Positions 1 to 7,969 are shown, numbered from the stretch's first letter. The stretch is DNA of 64,000 nucleotides from JAHEEL01 sp963700375 (GCA_963700375.1 CAVOXF010000005.1:1-64000), one strand, 5' to 3'. Numbers and translations are program-made. Notes: generated by a model not told the origin, from the sequence alone.

Positions 1-14
1 CCGAACATATTGCC
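1..14 (+). repeat. Cassette site S1, left half (interrupted by IS30-like element)
   Basis: The first 14 bases are the left arm CCGAACATA plus the first five spacer bases TTGCC. The right half resumes at 1232-1245. Removing the element at 15-1231 and one copy of the duplicated CC restores a 26-bp site with spacer TTGCCGGA and a perfect right arm TATGGGCGG. The array therefore probably continues to the left of the window. Confidence 0.8.
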
Positions 15-1231
15 TGTGATTTCAGGTGGTCGTTGCATCACCTTCTGGCGAGAGTTGTTGTCTCGTATGGAGGTGAGCGGTGAGGAGATTGTCGGAGTTG
101 GAGCAGACGGAGATCTGGGATCGGTTCGAATCCGGTGAATCGTTGCGGTCGATCAGCCGCGTGTTGGGTCGGCCGCCGTCGACGATCCGGACTCATGTCG
201 TGTCGGCGGGGTGGAAGCGGCCGGTCCCTGCTGGGGAGTGGTCGCCGAGGCGCCTGTCGTTTGCGGAGCGTGAGGAGATCTCACGTGCGATTGCTGCTGG
301 CTCTTCGATGCGTCACATTGCGCGGTGTCTGGGTCGGTCTGCATCGACGGTGTCTCGCGAGGTCGCTGCCAATGGCGGCCGCCTGCGGTATCGGGCGTCG
401 GTGGCGCATGTGGCGTCGAGGCATCGAGCTCGCCGACCGAAACCGGCGAAGCTGGTCGTCAACTTGCGTTTGCGTGAGGTGGTTGAGGACAAGCTCGACG
501 AGTGGTGGTCGCCGACGCAGATCTCGTCGTGGCTCGTTGACGCATACCCTGGTGACGAGGAGATGCGGGTGTCACACGAGACGATCTACCAATCATTGTT
601 CGTCCAGGGCAGAGGCGCACTGCGTAAGGAGTTGTGGCGCTGTCTGCGCACCGGTCGGGCGGTGCGACGCCCCCAGGGCCGGCGCGCGTCGACGAAGGGC
701 CAGATCCGTGACATGGTCATGATCTCGCAACGCCCCGCAGAGGTCGAGGACCGGGCGGTGCCGGGTCATTGGGAAGGCGACCTCATCATGGGGAAGAACC
801 AGACGGCGATCGGGACCTTGGTGGAGCGCTGGTCCCGCTACGTGATGCTGTTCCCACTACCAGATGGCAAGGACGCCGAGTCGGTGCGGATTGCCCTCGA
901 AGCCACCGTCAAGCGCCTCCCCACCCATCTGTGGGAGTCGTTGACATGGGACCAGGGCAAAGAGATGGCCCAACACGCCCAGTTCACGGTCGATACCGGT
1001 GTCCAGGTCTACTTCTGTGACCCGAAGAGCCCATGGCAACGCGGAAGCAACGAGAACACGAACGGCCTGTTGCGTCAGTACTTCCCGAAAGGCACCGACC
1101 TCTCCGTCCACACCCAACACGATCTTGACGCCGCGGCACATTCCCTCAACGGTCGGCCTCGACAAACCCTCGAATGGATGACACCATCAGACAAACTCGC
1201 CGAAGCGTTGCAATGATCACCTGAAACCGCA
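15..1231 (+). mobile_element. IS30-family insertion sequence, complete (1217 bp)
   Basis: A 1217-bp element with imperfect terminal inverted repeats. The left end reads TGTGATTTCAGGTGGTC; the right end, read inward, TGCGGTTTCAGGTGATC. It is flanked by a 2-bp direct repeat CC (13-14 and 1232-1233), which is the target duplication length known for IS30. Size, ends and encoded transposase all agree with IS30. It lies exactly in the spacer of a cassette site, and a second copy at 4397-5618 does the same. IS30-family elements are known to choose palindromic targets, which explains the choice. Confidence 0.93.
80..1216 (+). CDS. IS30-family transposase, intact
   Basis: 378-residue transposase starting at GTG. 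Two N-terminal helix-turn-helix segments are visible, around residues 15-40 (SLRSISRVLGRPPSTIRTH) and 60-95 (HIARCLGRSASTVSREV), the latter being the hallmark IS30 HTH. An rve-type DDE catalytic domain follows. Candidate catalytic acids are the D in GHWEGDLIMG (about 235), the D in TWDQGKEM (about 293) and the E in SNENTNGLLRQ (about 327). The gene fills almost the whole element, as is usual for IS30. It is probably active: no frameshift or stop is seen, unlike the copy at 4412-5600. Confidence 0.95.
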   Translation: MRRLSELEQTEIWDRFESGESLRSISRVLGRPPSTIRTHVVSAGWKRPVPAGEWSPRRLSFAEREEISRAIAAGSSMRHIARCLGRSASTVSREVAANGGRLRYRASVAHVASRHRARRPKPAKLVVNLRLREVVEDKLDEWWSPTQISSWLVDAYPGDEEMRVSHETIYQSLFVQGRGALRKELWRCLRTGRAVRRPQGRRASTKGQIRDMVMISQRPAEVEDRAVPGHWEGDLIMGKNQTAIGTLVERWSRYVMLFPLPDGKDAESVRIALEATVKRLPTHLWESLTWDQGKEMAQHAQFTVDTGVQVYFCDPKSPWQRGSNENTNGLLRQYFPKGTDLSVHTQHDLDAAAHSLNGRPRQTLEWMTPSDKLAEALQ

Positions 1232-1245
1232 CCGGATATGGGCGG
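1232..1245 (+). repeat. Cassette site S1, right half
   Basis: CC (target duplication), then GGA and a perfect right arm TATGGGCGG. It completes the site begun at 1-14 and is the left border of the cassette carrying the lipoprotein gene at 1255-2562. Confidence 0.8.
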
Positions 1246-1254
1246 TTCGTCCGT

Positions 1255-2562
1255 CTACTCCGCGGGCGGGACGTATCGGTAGATGTGGGGTTCAGCCATG
1301 TTGCCTTGTTCGTCGCCGAAGGTGTTGTAGTGGGCGAACCAGACGCCTTGATCTCCGATAGCAATCATTTCGGGGACTATGTCGAAGTTGTCATCGTCGA
1401 GTGGATGCAATGTCCACGTGTCTCCGGATACGTGAACCAGGGAGTCGCCTTCACCGTCCATCACATTGAGTCGCACGCCGAGCCAGAGGTCACCGTCAGA
1501 GCCGATGTCAAGATCGAACGCTTGACCCATTCCGCCGAGGAAGTCGGGTTGGGGATCGAGGGGGACGCCATCGAGGTCGATAAGCACGGCCTCGACGAAC
1601 TCCGCAGCGTCCATCCCGAGAAACCCCACCATCCGCTCGATCTGCGCACCAGATGTGTACGAGACCCACGACTCACCGTCGAACCGGGAAAGGGCATCCT
1701 TGCCCAGAAGCCAGATATCGCCGTCGTCACCAGAGGCGATTGCGACAGGCTGACTGGTGGTCACCGCCCTTGGAGCATCCCCATGGGAACACATCTCGAT
1801 ATCGCACCGGGCGACCTCACCGCCCCAGCCGATGACCCACACGTCACCATGACGATCCATCGCGGCGCCCAACGGAAGGCCCTTGAAGGTCCCATACTCG
1901 GTCCACGTTCCGTCCTCGTAGACCGCCATATCAATCGCAACGTCCTCGTATTGCTCCGGCGCTTCGAGCGGATACCGAACGAAGATCACCTGGTTTCCAC
2001 TGACACCGATCGGACCGAATCCTGATTCATGGCCACAATTGACACGGCCCGTTGGGTCGACGATTTCGTGCCAACCGTCATCGGAGACGACCCCGATCAC
2101 GACACAGTCGTCGACCCGACCGCCTACTAGCCACAGCGAATCTCTGACAAAGAACGCCGACCCCAGGAGGTCAAACGGCAAAACCTCAACGGCCGCGACG
2201 AATTCGCCTCCAACCAATGAAAGGGCTTCGGATCCCGCGACTGCGACCAAAGCGCATCCGTCGGAAACGTCGACCGAATCCACCGAACCAGTGACAGGGA
2301 ACGAATCGATCCTCGGACCGTCTGCAACCCGGACACAAGCACCTTCCTCAGCGAGGGGCACCGTCACGACCGGAGATGACGCAACGGGTAGCGTCGTCGT
2401 CGCCGACGGTACAGTCGTTGTTGCTGCTGGTGCGGGGATGGTCGTCGTTGTGGCGACCCCGTTCGACTGAGTCGAACTGGTCACGTCTTCGCCTTCGTTT
2501 GATGAGCATCCGGCAACCACCACGATCACAACAAGCACTAGACGCGAGAAGTGGCTGGACAT
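1255..2562 (-). CDS. Secreted lipoprotein with beta-propeller-like repeats (cassette gene)
   Basis: 435-residue predicted lipoprotein. I chose the ATG at 2562 because a GGAGGGGG ribosome-binding site lies just upstream and the first residues form a classic lipoprotein signal with lipobox VVVAGC (Cys about 19). The open frame runs further upstream, but only across cassette site S2. A Thr/Ala/Pro-rich linker follows. The body carries repeated short blades such as GDVWVIGWGG, GDIWLLGKD and GDLWLGVRL, resembling the two-component-regulator propeller repeat. It would sit on the outer face of the membrane. The ligand is unknown. It lies between sites S1 and S2, with its stop codon about 10 bp from S1. 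Specific function not recognised. Confidence 0.75.
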   Translation of the reverse strand: MSSHFSRLVLVVIVVVAGCSSNEGEDVTSSTQSNGVATTTTIPAPAATTTVPSATTTLPVASSPVVTVPLAEEGACVRVADGPRIDSFPVTGSVDSVDVSDGCALVAVAGSEALSLVGGEFVAAVEVLPFDLLGSAFFVRDSLWLVGGRVDDCVVIGVVSDDGWHEIVDPTGRVNCGHESGFGPIGVSGNQVIFVRYPLEAPEQYEDVAIDMAVYEDGTWTEYGTFKGLPLGAAMDRHGDVWVIGWGGEVARCDIEMCSHGDAPRAVTTSQPVAIASGDDGDIWLLGKDALSRFDGESWVSYTSGAQIERMVGFLGMDAAEFVEAVLIDLDGVPLDPQPDFLGGMGQAFDLDIGSDGDLWLGVRLNVMDGEGDSLVHVSGDTWTLHPLDDDNFDIVPEMIAIGDQGVWFAHYNTFGDEQGNMAEPHIYRYVPPAE

Positions 2563-2667
2563 CACACCCCCTCCATTGTCCGAAACACGTCTAGTGAGCC
2601 ACGGGACCGTTCGCAGACAGTGTCCACCCGACTCCAAGGTTTGTCCACCTGAAGTCTCTCCACACAC

Positions 2668-2693
2668 CTGCCCATATCGGCACCTATGCGCTC
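2668..2693 (-). repeat. Cassette site S2, the only inverted site
   Basis: Read on the minus strand: left arm GAGCGCATA, spacer GGTGCCGA, right arm TATGGGCAG. The spacer makes the site asymmetric, so its orientation is certain: it is opposite to every other site. It lies 3' of the recombinase gene. Its left arm is identical to that of S3 on the other side of that gene, so the recombinase segment is bracketed by inverted sites. Confidence 0.9.
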
Positions 2694-2855
2694 GGTGGGG
2701 TCGGGTAGGGTTGGTGGTGGGCTCGGGGCAATGACTGAACCGAAGAGCCGGTGTGAGAGGGTGCAAGCCGGTCACGCTGGAAGGCTGAGAGGCCGAAAAG
2801 TGACGTCCCTCGGTGTCTTGCCCCGAGCCCGTTTCTGTGCCGCCGTTCGGATGGT

Positions 2856-3746
2856 CTATTGGGTGGCTCCGGCGACGAAGGTGGCGACGATGTAGGTGGC
2901 GTGCCGGTCGAGTGATCTTCGTGCCCGGTCGTAGCGCATGGTCGTTCTCGGATCGGCGTGTGACGCTGCTTCTTGCACGTCGCGAAGTGGGACGCCGGCG
3001 TCGAGGGCTGCGGTGATGAAGCTGTGTCGCAGTGAGTGGGGACTGATGTTCTTGTCGATCCCTGCATGTTTGGCGAGGCGGCGTACGACGCGAGCCGCTT
3101 GGTGCCGGTTCATGCGTTCCCCGGTGCCGGTGGTGAAGATCGGACCTTCGGTGCGCTCGCCGATGGCGAGATACACGGTGCGTGCGGTGCGGGGTGCGAG
3201 CGGGACGATGACGGTTCTGCCTCCTTTGCGGTTCACCCGCAGCGTGTGATGGCCACGTTCGAGTCCGAGGTCGTCGACGTCAGTGTTGAGCGCCTCGGAG
3301 ACGCGGAGGCCGTTGAGCGCCAACAGACACGCCAAGGCGTGATCACGGGTCCCCGACAACCCGGCTTGGACAAGGAACGCGCCGAGTTCGTTGCGATCCA
3401 ATCCGCTCATCGTCGATTCCCGTCGCAATCGGGGTCGCCGCACATTCGCTGCCGGATTGTGGGTGATGAGTTCCTCTTCGACGCAGTACCGGTAGAACCC
3501 AGTGACGGTCGACAACCTACGACCAATCGTGGCACGCGCCGCACCGCGATGCTCGAGCCAGCGGGCAAACAACTCGATGTGCGTCCGCCGCACATCAAGC
3601 AGATCAAGATCCTGGTTGGAGCACCAAGAGGCGAACTGACGGAGATCCTGCTGATACGCCAACCGGGTATTCCCCGAGTAGCCCGTCAAGAACCCGGCCA
3701 GAGCCAACTGAACCTCGAACGCCTGCTCCCCACTTCGCCGCGCCAA
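2856..3746 (-). CDS. Tyrosine recombinase, proposed cassette integrase
   Basis: 296-residue tyrosine recombinase. The N-terminal SAM-like core-binding domain covers about residues 10-100. The C-terminal catalytic domain has a complete active site: Arg in LNGLRVSEAL, Lys in VNRKGGRTVIV, HSLRHS (HxxR), His in ASHADPRTT and Tyr in TMRYDRARR. The length is that of XerC/XerD or IntI; I see no IntI-specific inserted motif. It is the only recombinase inside the array and reads away from the cassettes, as intI does. The only in-frame start is TTG at 3746. A better-looking ATG with a strong ribosome-binding site lies at 3774 in another frame, so the extreme N-terminus is uncertain. Its action on the 26-bp sites is inferred from position and site geometry. 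Confidence 0.9.
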   Translation of the reverse strand: MARRSGEQAFEVQLALAGFLTGYSGNTRLAYQQDLRQFASWCSNQDLDLLDVRRTHIELFARWLEHRGAARATIGRRLSTVTGFYRYCVEEELITHNPAANVRRPRLRRESTMSGLDRNELGAFLVQAGLSGTRDHALACLLALNGLRVSEALNTDVDDLGLERGHHTLRVNRKGGRTVIVPLAPRTARTVYLAIGERTEGPIFTTGTGERMNRHQAARVVRRLAKHAGIDKNISPHSLRHSFITAALDAGVPLRDVQEAASHADPRTTMRYDRARRSLDRHATYIVATFVAGATQ

Positions 3747-3771
3747 TCGCGACCGTTGATGATCCGATACT

Positions 3772-3785
3772 CATGTGTTCCTCCC
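3772..3785 (-). promoter_or_regulatory. Strong ribosome-binding site and ATG out of frame with the recombinase
   Basis: On the minus strand GGGAGGAACAC precedes an ATG at 3774-3772. Translation from it would run to a stop at 3604 in a frame different from the recombinase, whose own frame is closed by a TGA one base into this ATG. Either the recombinase is started at TTG 3746 with a short overlapping leader peptide upstream, or a one-base change has separated the true start from the gene. Confidence 0.5.
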
Positions 3786-3833
3786 AACCCCAGCCGGGAG
3801 AACCAACCTGCACCCCACCAACTCAACCAGCGA

Positions 3834-3859
3834 GAGCGCATAGGTGCCGATATGGGCGG
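3834..3859 (+). repeat. Cassette site S3 (first site in front of the recombinase)
   Basis: Left arm GAGCGCATA, spacer GGTGCCGA, right arm TATGGGCGG. It lies 88 bp upstream of the recombinase start and begins the rightward array, the position that attI holds in an integron. Confidence 0.93.
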
Positions 3860-3898
3860 GTGTGGAAAGGCGGGTTTGGTCAAGGGATCTGGATGGCG

Positions 3899-4255
3899 TC
3901 AGGCCTGTGGAGTCTGGCGCTGCTTCCACAAGTACGCCATGAATCCAGCCGCGCCCACAGCGAGCACCGGCCAGATCAACGACCAGAAGATCGGTCCCGA
4001 ATTGGGATCCACAACGATGGACACTGCAACGATCCACGCAACAAGGATGGAGCCGATTGCGACCAAGACCATGTCCGCTTGAACGTATCGATTCGTTGGC
4101 GGACGTTGCATCACTGCCCAGTATGCATATCCGAACACGGCGACAGTGACCAAGGCAAGCAGTGCCAGAAGTACGCCAATGATGAGCAAGACCGACCACC
4201 ACGGGAACAGGTCGTCAGGAATCGGCCCCAGGCCTCCTTGCGCCACTACTTCCAT
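3899..4255 (-). CDS. Small membrane protein, three TM segments (cassette gene)
   Basis: 118-residue hydrophobic protein. Predicted membrane helices lie at about residues 18-45, 60-82 and 86-110; the N-terminus is short and polar and the C-terminus basic (WKQRQ). No family recognised. It is alone between sites S3 and S4 and faces the opposite way to the sites, so its expression would need a promoter within the cassette (4256-4382) or readthrough. Confidence 0.65.
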   Translation of the reverse strand: MEVVAQGGLGPIPDDLFPWWSVLLIIGVLLALLALVTVAVFGYAYWAVMQRPPTNRYVQADMVLVAIGSILVAWIVAVSIVVDPNSGPIFWSLIWPVLAVGAAGFMAYLWKQRQTPQA

Positions 4256-4382
4256 GCCGTCATCGTATGTCGCAGGGCACGAAACGCAACCGGAGACATC
4301 GTCCTCCCATGACCGGCACTAGGCACGACGCAACTGGCCGCCCGCACCCGGCAACGTGGGCGACCCGTTGTGCCTCATCGGA

Positions 4383-4396
4383 GCGCCCACATGTGC
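4383..4396 (+). repeat. Cassette site S4, left half (interrupted by IS30-like element)
   Basis: Left arm GCGCCCACA and spacer bases TGTGC. With 5619-5632 the complete site has spacer TGTGCCGA and right arm TATGGGCGG, once the element at 4397-5618 and one copy of the GC duplication are removed. Confidence 0.88.
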
Positions 4397-5618
4397 TGCG
4401 ATTTCAGGGGGTCATCGCAACGCTTCGGCGAGTTTGTCTGATGGTGTCATCCATCCGAGGGTTTGTCGAGGCCTGGTGTTGAGGCTGTAGGCGGCCTGGT
4501 CGAGGTCGTGTTGGCTGTGTTGGGAGAGGTCGGTGCCTTTCGGGAAGTATTGGCGCAGCAGCCCGTTGGTGTTCTCATTCGTTCCCCTCTGCCACGGCGA
4601 CTTCGGGTCGCAGAAGTAGACCTGGACGCCGGTATCGACCGTGAACTGGGCGTGCTGGGCCATCTCTTTGCCCTGGTCCCACGTCAACGACTCCCAGAGA
4701 TGGGCGGGGAGGCGCTGCACGGTGGCGGCCAACGCGACGCGGACAGCTTCAGCAGTGTTGCCGTCGGGGAGGCCGAACAGCATCACGTAGCGGGACCAGC
4801 GTTCCACCAACGTCCCGATCGCCGTGTCTGGTTCTTGCCCATGATCAGGTCGCCTTCCCAATGACCGGGCACCGCCCGGTCCTCAACGGCGGCGGGACGT
4901 TCCGAGATCATGACCATGTCACGGATCTGGCCCTTCGTCGACGCCGGACGGCCCTGGGGGCGTCGCACCGCCCTGCCCGGTGCGTAGACAACGCCAGAGT
5001 TCCTTACGCAGTGCGCCTTTGCCCTGGATGAACAGCGATTGGTAGATCGTTTCGTGTGACACGCGCATCTCCTCATCGTCAGGATATGCCTCCACGAGCC
5101 ACCCGGAGATCTGTAGCGGTGACCACCACAACGCCAGCTTGTCTTCCACCACCGCACGTAGCCGGGGACTCGTAGCGAGCTTCGCCGGTTTCGGCCGATG
5201 GGCCCGACGCCGCGATGCTCGATGCGCCACCCCAGCCCGATACCGGATACGTCCGCCGTTGCCGGCGACTTCACGTGACACCGTCGACGGCGACTCGACC
5301 CAGACGGCGGGCAATACACCGCAACGACACGCCAGCAGCGATTCCACGCGAGATCTCCTCCCGCTCCGCAAACGACAACCGCAATCGGCACCAATCGGCA
5401 GCCGGGACCGGACGTCGCCACCCCGCAGCCACAACATGAGTCCGCACCGACGACGGAGCACGACCCAACGCGCGGCTGATCGCCCGCAGCGACTCACCCG
5501 CCTCAAACCTGTCCCACAACTCGGCCTTCTCCGACTCCGAGAACCGTCCCACAACCTCACCTCCAAAACGAGACAACAACTCTCGTCGAAAGTGATGCAA
5601 CGACCCCCTGAAATCGCA
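4397..5618 (-). mobile_element. IS30-family insertion sequence, decayed (1222 bp)
   Basis: Ends TGCGATTTCAGG and CCTGAAATCGCA form a clean terminal inverted repeat. A 2-bp direct repeat GC (4395-4396 and 5619-5620) flanks it. It belongs to the same family as the element at 15-1231 but lies in opposite orientation. It sits in the spacer of site S4. The transposase is frameshifted, so it cannot move by itself but might be mobilised by the intact copy. Confidence 0.93.
4412..5600 (-). pseudogene. IS30-family transposase, broken by frameshifts
   Basis: The whole transposase is recognisable by comparison with 80-1216, but in several frames. The N-terminal HTH region is read from 5600 to about 5275. 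The middle part, including MRVSHETIYQS, continues in a second frame to about 4935, and PAVEDRAVPGHWEGDLIMG in a third to about 4830. The C-terminal catalytic part (TWDQGKEM, NENTNGLLRQ) finishes in a fourth stretch to 4412. At least three indels are required. Confidence 0.92.
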
Positions 5619-5632
5619 GCCGATATGGGCGG
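5619..5632 (+). repeat. Cassette site S4, right half
   Basis: GC (target duplication), CGA and right arm TATGGGCGG. It completes the site begun at 4383. Confidence 0.88.
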
Positions 5633-5705
5633 GTATGTGCGTGATGGCCGAGGACTATGGCCTCTATGCCTGTGCGGGTGTGGGGGGCAGCATCGCCGGT
5701 GAGGT

Positions 5706-6332
5706 GTGACTGTGGAAGATCGGCCGAGCGACCGAATCGGTGTGATCGTTGGCGGTAGGTTGATGGCGGGTGCCGGGGTGTTCATCGCTGTCGTGTCCAT
5801 GCGCGAGGTGCATCCGTTTACGGTTCGGTTCTGGAGTCTCGTTGCGGGGATCTGTCTGGCCGTGGTTGGGGTCGCTGCGACGCTCTACCGTGAGCCGGTG
5901 CGCCGCTATCGGGTGCGGCTGGGCTGGTACTTCGGTGGCGTTGTGATCATCGCCGGCGGGGCTGGAGTCATTGACTACGTCGCCACCCAGAATCCGGTCA
6001 ACAAGAACCTCCCTTTGATCGCTGGTGCAGCCCTGGTCGTTGTCGGGATCTGCGTTGCGATGTACAGCGGGTCGTCCTGGCAGTGGCGACGACGACTCGG
6101 GTTCACCGTACTCGGGATGCTCATACTGGCGGTCGGTGCTGCCGTGTACGGGATCGTGGGCTACGCCGCCGTGCTCGGTCACAGAACAGACTCGGGCACG
6201 GCGGTCGTGATGTTGTCCGCAGTGGTCCTGTCGTTGGCCGGTGCCGCCGTGGCGTTTGTGGCGGCTTGGCGGACACCGACGCAGCAGTCATCTCGATCCC
6301 GCACGCCGGACCGCTACAGCCGAGACGAGTAG
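5706..6332 (+). CDS. Membrane protein, six TM segments (cassette gene)
   Basis: 208 residues from GTG at 5706 (a second GTG two codons on is equally possible). Six hydrophobic helices are evident, roughly at residues 13-32, 38-58, 70-92, 100-118, 128-152 and 162-185, in three similar two-helix units separated by short basic loops such as REPVRRYRVRLG and SSWQWRRRLGF. The tail is charged. This pseudo-threefold layout suggests internal duplication, but I recognise no family. It is the sole gene between S4 and S5. Confidence 0.7.
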   Translation: MTVEDRPSDRIGVIVGGRLMAGAGVFIAVVSMREVHPFTVRFWSLVAGICLAVVGVAATLYREPVRRYRVRLGWYFGGVVIIAGGAGVIDYVATQNPVNKNLPLIAGAALVVVGICVAMYSGSSWQWRRRLGFTVLGMLILAVGAAVYGIVGYAAVLGHRTDSGTAVVMLSAVVLSLAGAAVAFVAAWRTPTQQSSRSRTPDRYSRDE

Positions 6333-6438
6333 CACGACCTCCACGACGGGCCGATGGGCAACGTCCAATCGGCAGAACGGACACACGACGGTTGAGTTGC
6401 AGCTAGCCCACATCTGGCACTCTGTGCGATCCTTCGAG

Positions 6439-6464
6439 CCGCCCATAGGTGCCGATATGGGCGG
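6439..6464 (+). repeat. Cassette site S5 (consensus copy)
   Basis: Left arm CCGCCCATA, spacer GGTGCCGA, right arm TATGGGCGG: the two arms are perfect inverted repeats. I use this copy as the consensus. Confidence 0.95.
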
Positions 6465-6731
6465 CTATCCCCGAGCCTTCAGCGGGGTCTTGCCGAGGAG
6501 CCACCAGACGAGGCCGCCAACGCCGATTCCGAAGACGAGGGCGAATAGGGGTGAGAAGTCACCTCCCGGCCACTCGACCATCGGATTTCCGAGCCACGAT
6601 TGGCAACGTTCCCAGCTCGGCACCCCGCCGATGTCGTCGCAGTATGCGGTCATAGTGCCGAGGAACGTCGCCACACCGGCAGCAGTGGACAACACAATCC
6701 GAACGGAGAGCCTCACCGCTTTCATTTTCAA
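6465..6731 (-). CDS. 88-residue two-TM membrane protein, cassette copy A
   Basis: Starts at TTG 6731 (or ATG 6725) and ends with a stop codon that directly abuts the right arm of S5. Two hydrophobic helices are visible at about residues 7-30 and 60-80, joined by an exported-looking loop with two cysteines (CDD, ERC). It has no recognised family. The same cassette occurs again at 8424-8690 and, frameshifted, at 8729-8996. In those copies the internal ATG is ACG, which argues for TTG as the conserved start. Confidence 0.7.
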   Translation of the reverse strand: MKMKAVRLSVRIVLSTAAGVATFLGTMTAYCDDIGGVPSWERCQSWLGNPMVEWPGGDFSPLFALVFGIGVGGLVWWLLGKTPLKARG

Positions 6732-6743
6732 AGGCTAGTCGTG

Positions 6744-6769
6744 GCGAGCATAGGTGCCGATATGGGCGG
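6744..6769 (+). repeat. Cassette site S6
   Basis: Left arm GCGAGCATA, spacer GGTGCCGA, right arm TATGGGCGG. The left arm variant is the same as in S9 and S10, which also follow copies of the 88-residue cassette, so the left arm travels with the cassette upstream of it. Confidence 0.93.
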
Positions 6770-6863
6770 CCATGGGGCGAGATCGTGAGCCTCAACGACG
6801 TGACCGAAGCCGAGGCCGTCGCGCTCGTCGAGGCAGCGATCGCGGAGGTCGGCCACGGGGACG

Positions 6864-7853
6864 GTGGCGGGCAGCTACGGTTCTCGCATGGCACGCACCG
6901 CAGACAACGACCTATCCGCTGCGAACTATGAGCCGCTCAACAGAGACTTCTATCGGTCCGAACCGCACCAATACCTTGACCACCGACTCGGGAATCTCCT
7001 CCTCGTCGCAGGCCGCGACCGCGAGTTGAGGGACCTCCTCGATCAAGGAGTTACTCTCGGCGAACTCTCGGCGAAACGGCCAGATGATGCTGAACCCCGG
7101 GACGCCGAAGAGGACGACAAGTCACAGCAGGCTTTCGTTGCGCTTGAGGCTGAGCTGCTTCTGCACCACGCATCCGAGACGATCCTTCGCCTGTATTTCG
7201 CTCACTGCGGGCCTCCGCCGTGCCCGTGGTTGGAGCTTTCACGGATGCGCAGCTTTGAGACGTTCAAGACAACGGTGCGCGAAACCTTCCTAGATGGCGA
7301 GCGGAGCGATCGAGTCGACGACATCGCAACTGTGTTCCTCATAAGCTCGGACTGTTCCGATCTCAGCCCTGAGCCAACCGCTGAGGCTTGGGACAAGACG
7401 CTCGACAACATCGACCGTTTCCTCGTCTACTACGCGAACCACTTCCTTTCGGATGCCCACCTGTACAACGCAGCGAAGCATGGGCTGGCCGTCCAACCCG
7501 GCAAGATGGGGATGAAGCTCGATGTCCCCGACGCGCCCATCACTGCCGACGGAATGGCACTCCAGTTCCTTGAGGTCAAGGATGACAAGTGGCAGGAGAC
7601 GGTCGCCTGGGTGCATTCGGACCTATCCGCGGTCTACATCATGACTGCCATAAGCCTGATTCGGCAGTTGTGGACCGTTGCCAGGATCAGATACACGGAC
7701 AGCGCAGAGACCAAGATCCAGCTATTCGACGGGGATCCCCACAAGGTCCTGGCCGAAGCCCGGCGAGACCGGTCGAGCGGAGGCATTGCCGTGCAGAGAC
7801 TCTCCCGGACTCTCTACTACCACAACTCGTCGCCGGTCGAAGGCAGAGCATGA
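6864..7853 (+). CDS. Unrecognised soluble protein, about 321-329 residues (cassette gene)
   Basis: Starts at GTG 6864 or ATG 6888. No signal peptide or membrane helix is apparent; the protein is predicted cytosolic and largely helical. A stretch YNAAKHGLAV near residue 205 resembles the Asn/Lys-His motif seen in some HEPN-like helical domains, but this is a weak hint and no catalytic RxxxxH motif is established. It is the largest complete rightward cassette gene. A 48-codon frame at 6785-6931 overlaps its start and may be a fragment of another gene (MSLNDVTEAEAVALVEAA). Function unknown. Confidence 0.65.
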   Translation: MAGSYGSRMARTADNDLSAANYEPLNRDFYRSEPHQYLDHRLGNLLLVAGRDRELRDLLDQGVTLGELSAKRPDDAEPRDAEEDDKSQQAFVALEAELLLHHASETILRLYFAHCGPPPCPWLELSRMRSFETFKTTVRETFLDGERSDRVDDIATVFLISSDCSDLSPEPTAEAWDKTLDNIDRFLVYYANHFLSDAHLYNAAKHGLAVQPGKMGMKLDVPDAPITADGMALQFLEVKDDKWQETVAWVHSDLSAVYIMTAISLIRQLWTVARIRYTDSAETKIQLFDGDPHKVLAEARRDRSSGGIAVQRLSRTLYYHNSSPVEGRA

Positions 7854-7943
7854 GCGATCTTGCAGCACCCGCCCATCGAGGCGGCTACGAGTGGGCATTG
7901 AGCTAGGGGGGCTCTGCGTCGCAATCGGCAGGTCGAACATCCC

Positions 7944-7969
7944 GCTCCCATAAGTGAGGATATGCGTGC
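7944..7969 (+). repeat. Cassette site S7, diverged
   Basis: Left arm GCTCCCATA, spacer AGTGAGGA, right arm TATGCGTGC. The spacing (9-8-9) is kept, while the spacer differs at four positions from the consensus and the right arm at three. Confidence 0.65.

Noticed and set aside
2563..2775. N-terminal extension of the lipoprotein gene across site S2
   Set aside because: It would translate the site; the lipoprotein signal and ribosome-binding site show that the start is 2562. The recurrent peptide HRCRYG in several open frames is just the site translated.
3747..3835. LexA/SOS box in front of the recombinase
   Set aside because: Looked for a GAAC-N4-GTTC type actinobacterial box as in SOS-controlled integrases; none seen.
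6785..6931. 48-codon frame upstream of and overlapping the 6864 gene
   Set aside because: Short and overlapping; no ribosome-binding site of note. Mentioned as a possible fragment only.
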